Shown here: piece by piece, positions 63,124 through 64,000 of the stretch
Numbering within the stretch: position 1 is the stretch's first letter
Layout of the letters: every line of letters starts with the position of its first letter
NCBI GenBank assembly: GCA_963556045.3
Contig: CAUVYA020000002.1
Span: forward strand, 310,001-374,000
Length of the DNA: 64,000 nt
Direction: 5' to 3'
Source of the DNA: UBA4781 sp963556045
GTDB taxonomy: Bacteria > Chloroflexota > Anaerolineae > Anaerolineales > Anaerolineaceae
Made by a program: the position numbers and the translations under genes
The notes under the pieces: generated by a model
What the model saw: the letters and a program-made list of their open reading frames with translations, nothing else
Told to the model about the DNA's origin: nothing
Database searches by the model: none

Positions 63124-64000
63124 AATACAGTAAATTTGTTTTAATCCTGTGCTGCGCACTGGTACTCTCGAATTGTACACAACCCGGCGTAGAAGATGCC
63201 ACAACAACTAATATAGAGACAAATCAGACAGATGATGTTAACAGTACTGCCACACAGGTGGCAACTGCAACACCAGAAGTTGTTCAAGAAATTACACCGC
63301 CAACCGAAACGCCCGCATTTACTCCCACCCCCGATGAGCGAATGGCTCCAGAGGATTGGAAAAGATGGCAGGTTATTCCCCACATTTCAGGGACCGTAAA
63401 AGATATCTATGATCATGGTCAAGAACTTGGAAGGAATCCGAATGCATTTTCAAAGATCGGAGATTGTCAAAATATAAAAGAAGCATTCCTTGGCTTTTTT
63501 GATCGTCAAAATGTATATCTTGCAGAGAATCAGCAGCATTTGCAGGAAACAATAGATAACTTTAGAGGTTATTTCAATCGAGATGGTTTCGCGGTTCAGG
63601 GAGGATTAAACGCTCCTTCCAGCCTCAATCCATTAATGTCAGATCCAGCTTCCTGCCAACCAGATGAGAATCCTTTGATGTGCGAAGTAAGAAATAACAA
63701 TCCAGCTTTTGCTTTTGTCAGTTTTGAATTATGGTATAAGGGGCGTTCAGCAGAGAATTATGAGAGCTACCTCAGACAGGTTTTAGATTACCTTATTTCA
63801 CAGGGTATCGTACCGATTTTACTTACGAAGGCTGATAATACCGAAGGGGATGATTCCATCAACTTTACCATTGCAAAATTGTCCTATGAATATGATATTC
63901 CTATGGTTAACTGGTGGTATACAGCACATACTATGCAGGGTAATGGGATGGATCCTGAACGAAATGATGGCTTTCATATTTCAGCTACTGCCTGGACAGA
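63120..64000 (+). CDS. SGNH-like secreted lipoprotein (3' partial)
   Basis: The frame is open from ATG 63120 (overlapping the TGA of the previous gene) to the window end, at least 293 residues. A lipoprotein signal with lipobox LSNC is followed by a Thr/Pro/Glu-rich linker (about 22-75) and an exported domain that looks SGNH-like: KIGDCQN (a GDS-type block in which Ser is Cys, codon 63465), FVSFELWYKG, and a C-terminal NDGFHIS that could hold the catalytic His. It extends the MBOAT/SGNH module. The remainder lies outside the window. Confidence 0.65.
   Translation, partial: MKYSKFVLILCCALVLSNCTQPGVEDATTTNIETNQTDDVNSTATQVATATPEVVQEITPPTETPAFTPTPDERMAPEDWKRWQVIPHISGTVKDIYDHGQELGRNPNAFSKIGDCQNIKEAFLGFFDRQNVYLAENQQHLQETIDNFRGYFNRDGFAVQGGLNAPSSLNPLMSDPASCQPDENPLMCEVRNNNPAFAFVSFELWYKGRSAENYESYLRQVLDYLISQGIVPILLTKADNTEGDDSINFTIAKLSYEYDIPMVNWWYTAHTMQGNGMDPERNDGFHISATAWT

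Overview
The window reads as chromosome from an anaerobic bacterium, most likely a Chloroflexota of the Anaerolineae type. That placement is inferred, not proven. It rests on moderate to low GC, oxygen-sensitive enzymes (glycyl-radical enzyme, molybdenum hydroxylase), secreted SH3/L,D-transpeptidase proteins with Pro/Thr-rich linkers, an acid-rich primary sigma factor and a gene set lacking outer-membrane functions.

Layout. 0-1.5 kb: 3' end of mreB, then a convergent zinc metallopeptidase. 1.6-6.8 kb: a GntR/FadR-type regulator with a clear promoter and its own operator, a glycyl-radical enzyme, its activase and a flavin split-barrel protein. 6.8-16 kb: galactoside use, with GH36 alpha-galactosidase, a GT-B-like protein, two ABC permeases, a solute-binding lipoprotein, a LacI regulator with a double operator, and galT. 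16-21.3 kb: a DMT transporter and a surface-polymer module (methyltransferase, epimerase, SGNH protein, MBOAT O-acyltransferase). 21.3-23.5 kb: tRNA-Arg and an AT-rich SIR2-TPR gene that looks like a single-gene defence system. 24-30 kb: a glycerol/sn-glycerol-3-phosphate operon under a second GntR regulator with the same operator type. 30-36.6 kb: molybdenum hydroxylase genes, chromate transporter, homocysteine methyltransferase (frameshifted) and tRNA-dihydrouridine synthase. 36.7-51.5 kb: mainly housekeeping genes (tRNA-Asp, ndk, a TPR protein, rpoD, rluA-like, zwf and gnd, smpB, an aromatic/histidine ammonia-lyase, a Tat-exported L,D-transpeptidase). 51.5-64 kb: pgeF, yggU, a zinc-ribbon protein, an OmpR-type regulator, hsp20, trxA, murA, a SIS-domain gene, an acetyltransferase, an IS3/IS150-type element, then a second MBOAT/SGNH module.

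From 51.6 kb on, almost every gene is broken by one-base (rarely two-base) gains in homopolymer runs. Removing the extra base restores textbook proteins (WCGPC thioredoxin, CPTCGRIL zinc ribbon, SIS C-terminus), so these look like sequence errors, not decay. I annotate such genes over their full repaired span.

The most interesting items are the SIR2-TPR protein, the two MBOAT modules (one carries a C-terminal FIYxxF tail, the other has a separate 38-residue membrane microprotein ending WIYQGF, like DltX), the IS element sitting in the loop of an intrinsic terminator, and a MurA with Asp in place of the fosfomycin-sensitive Cys.
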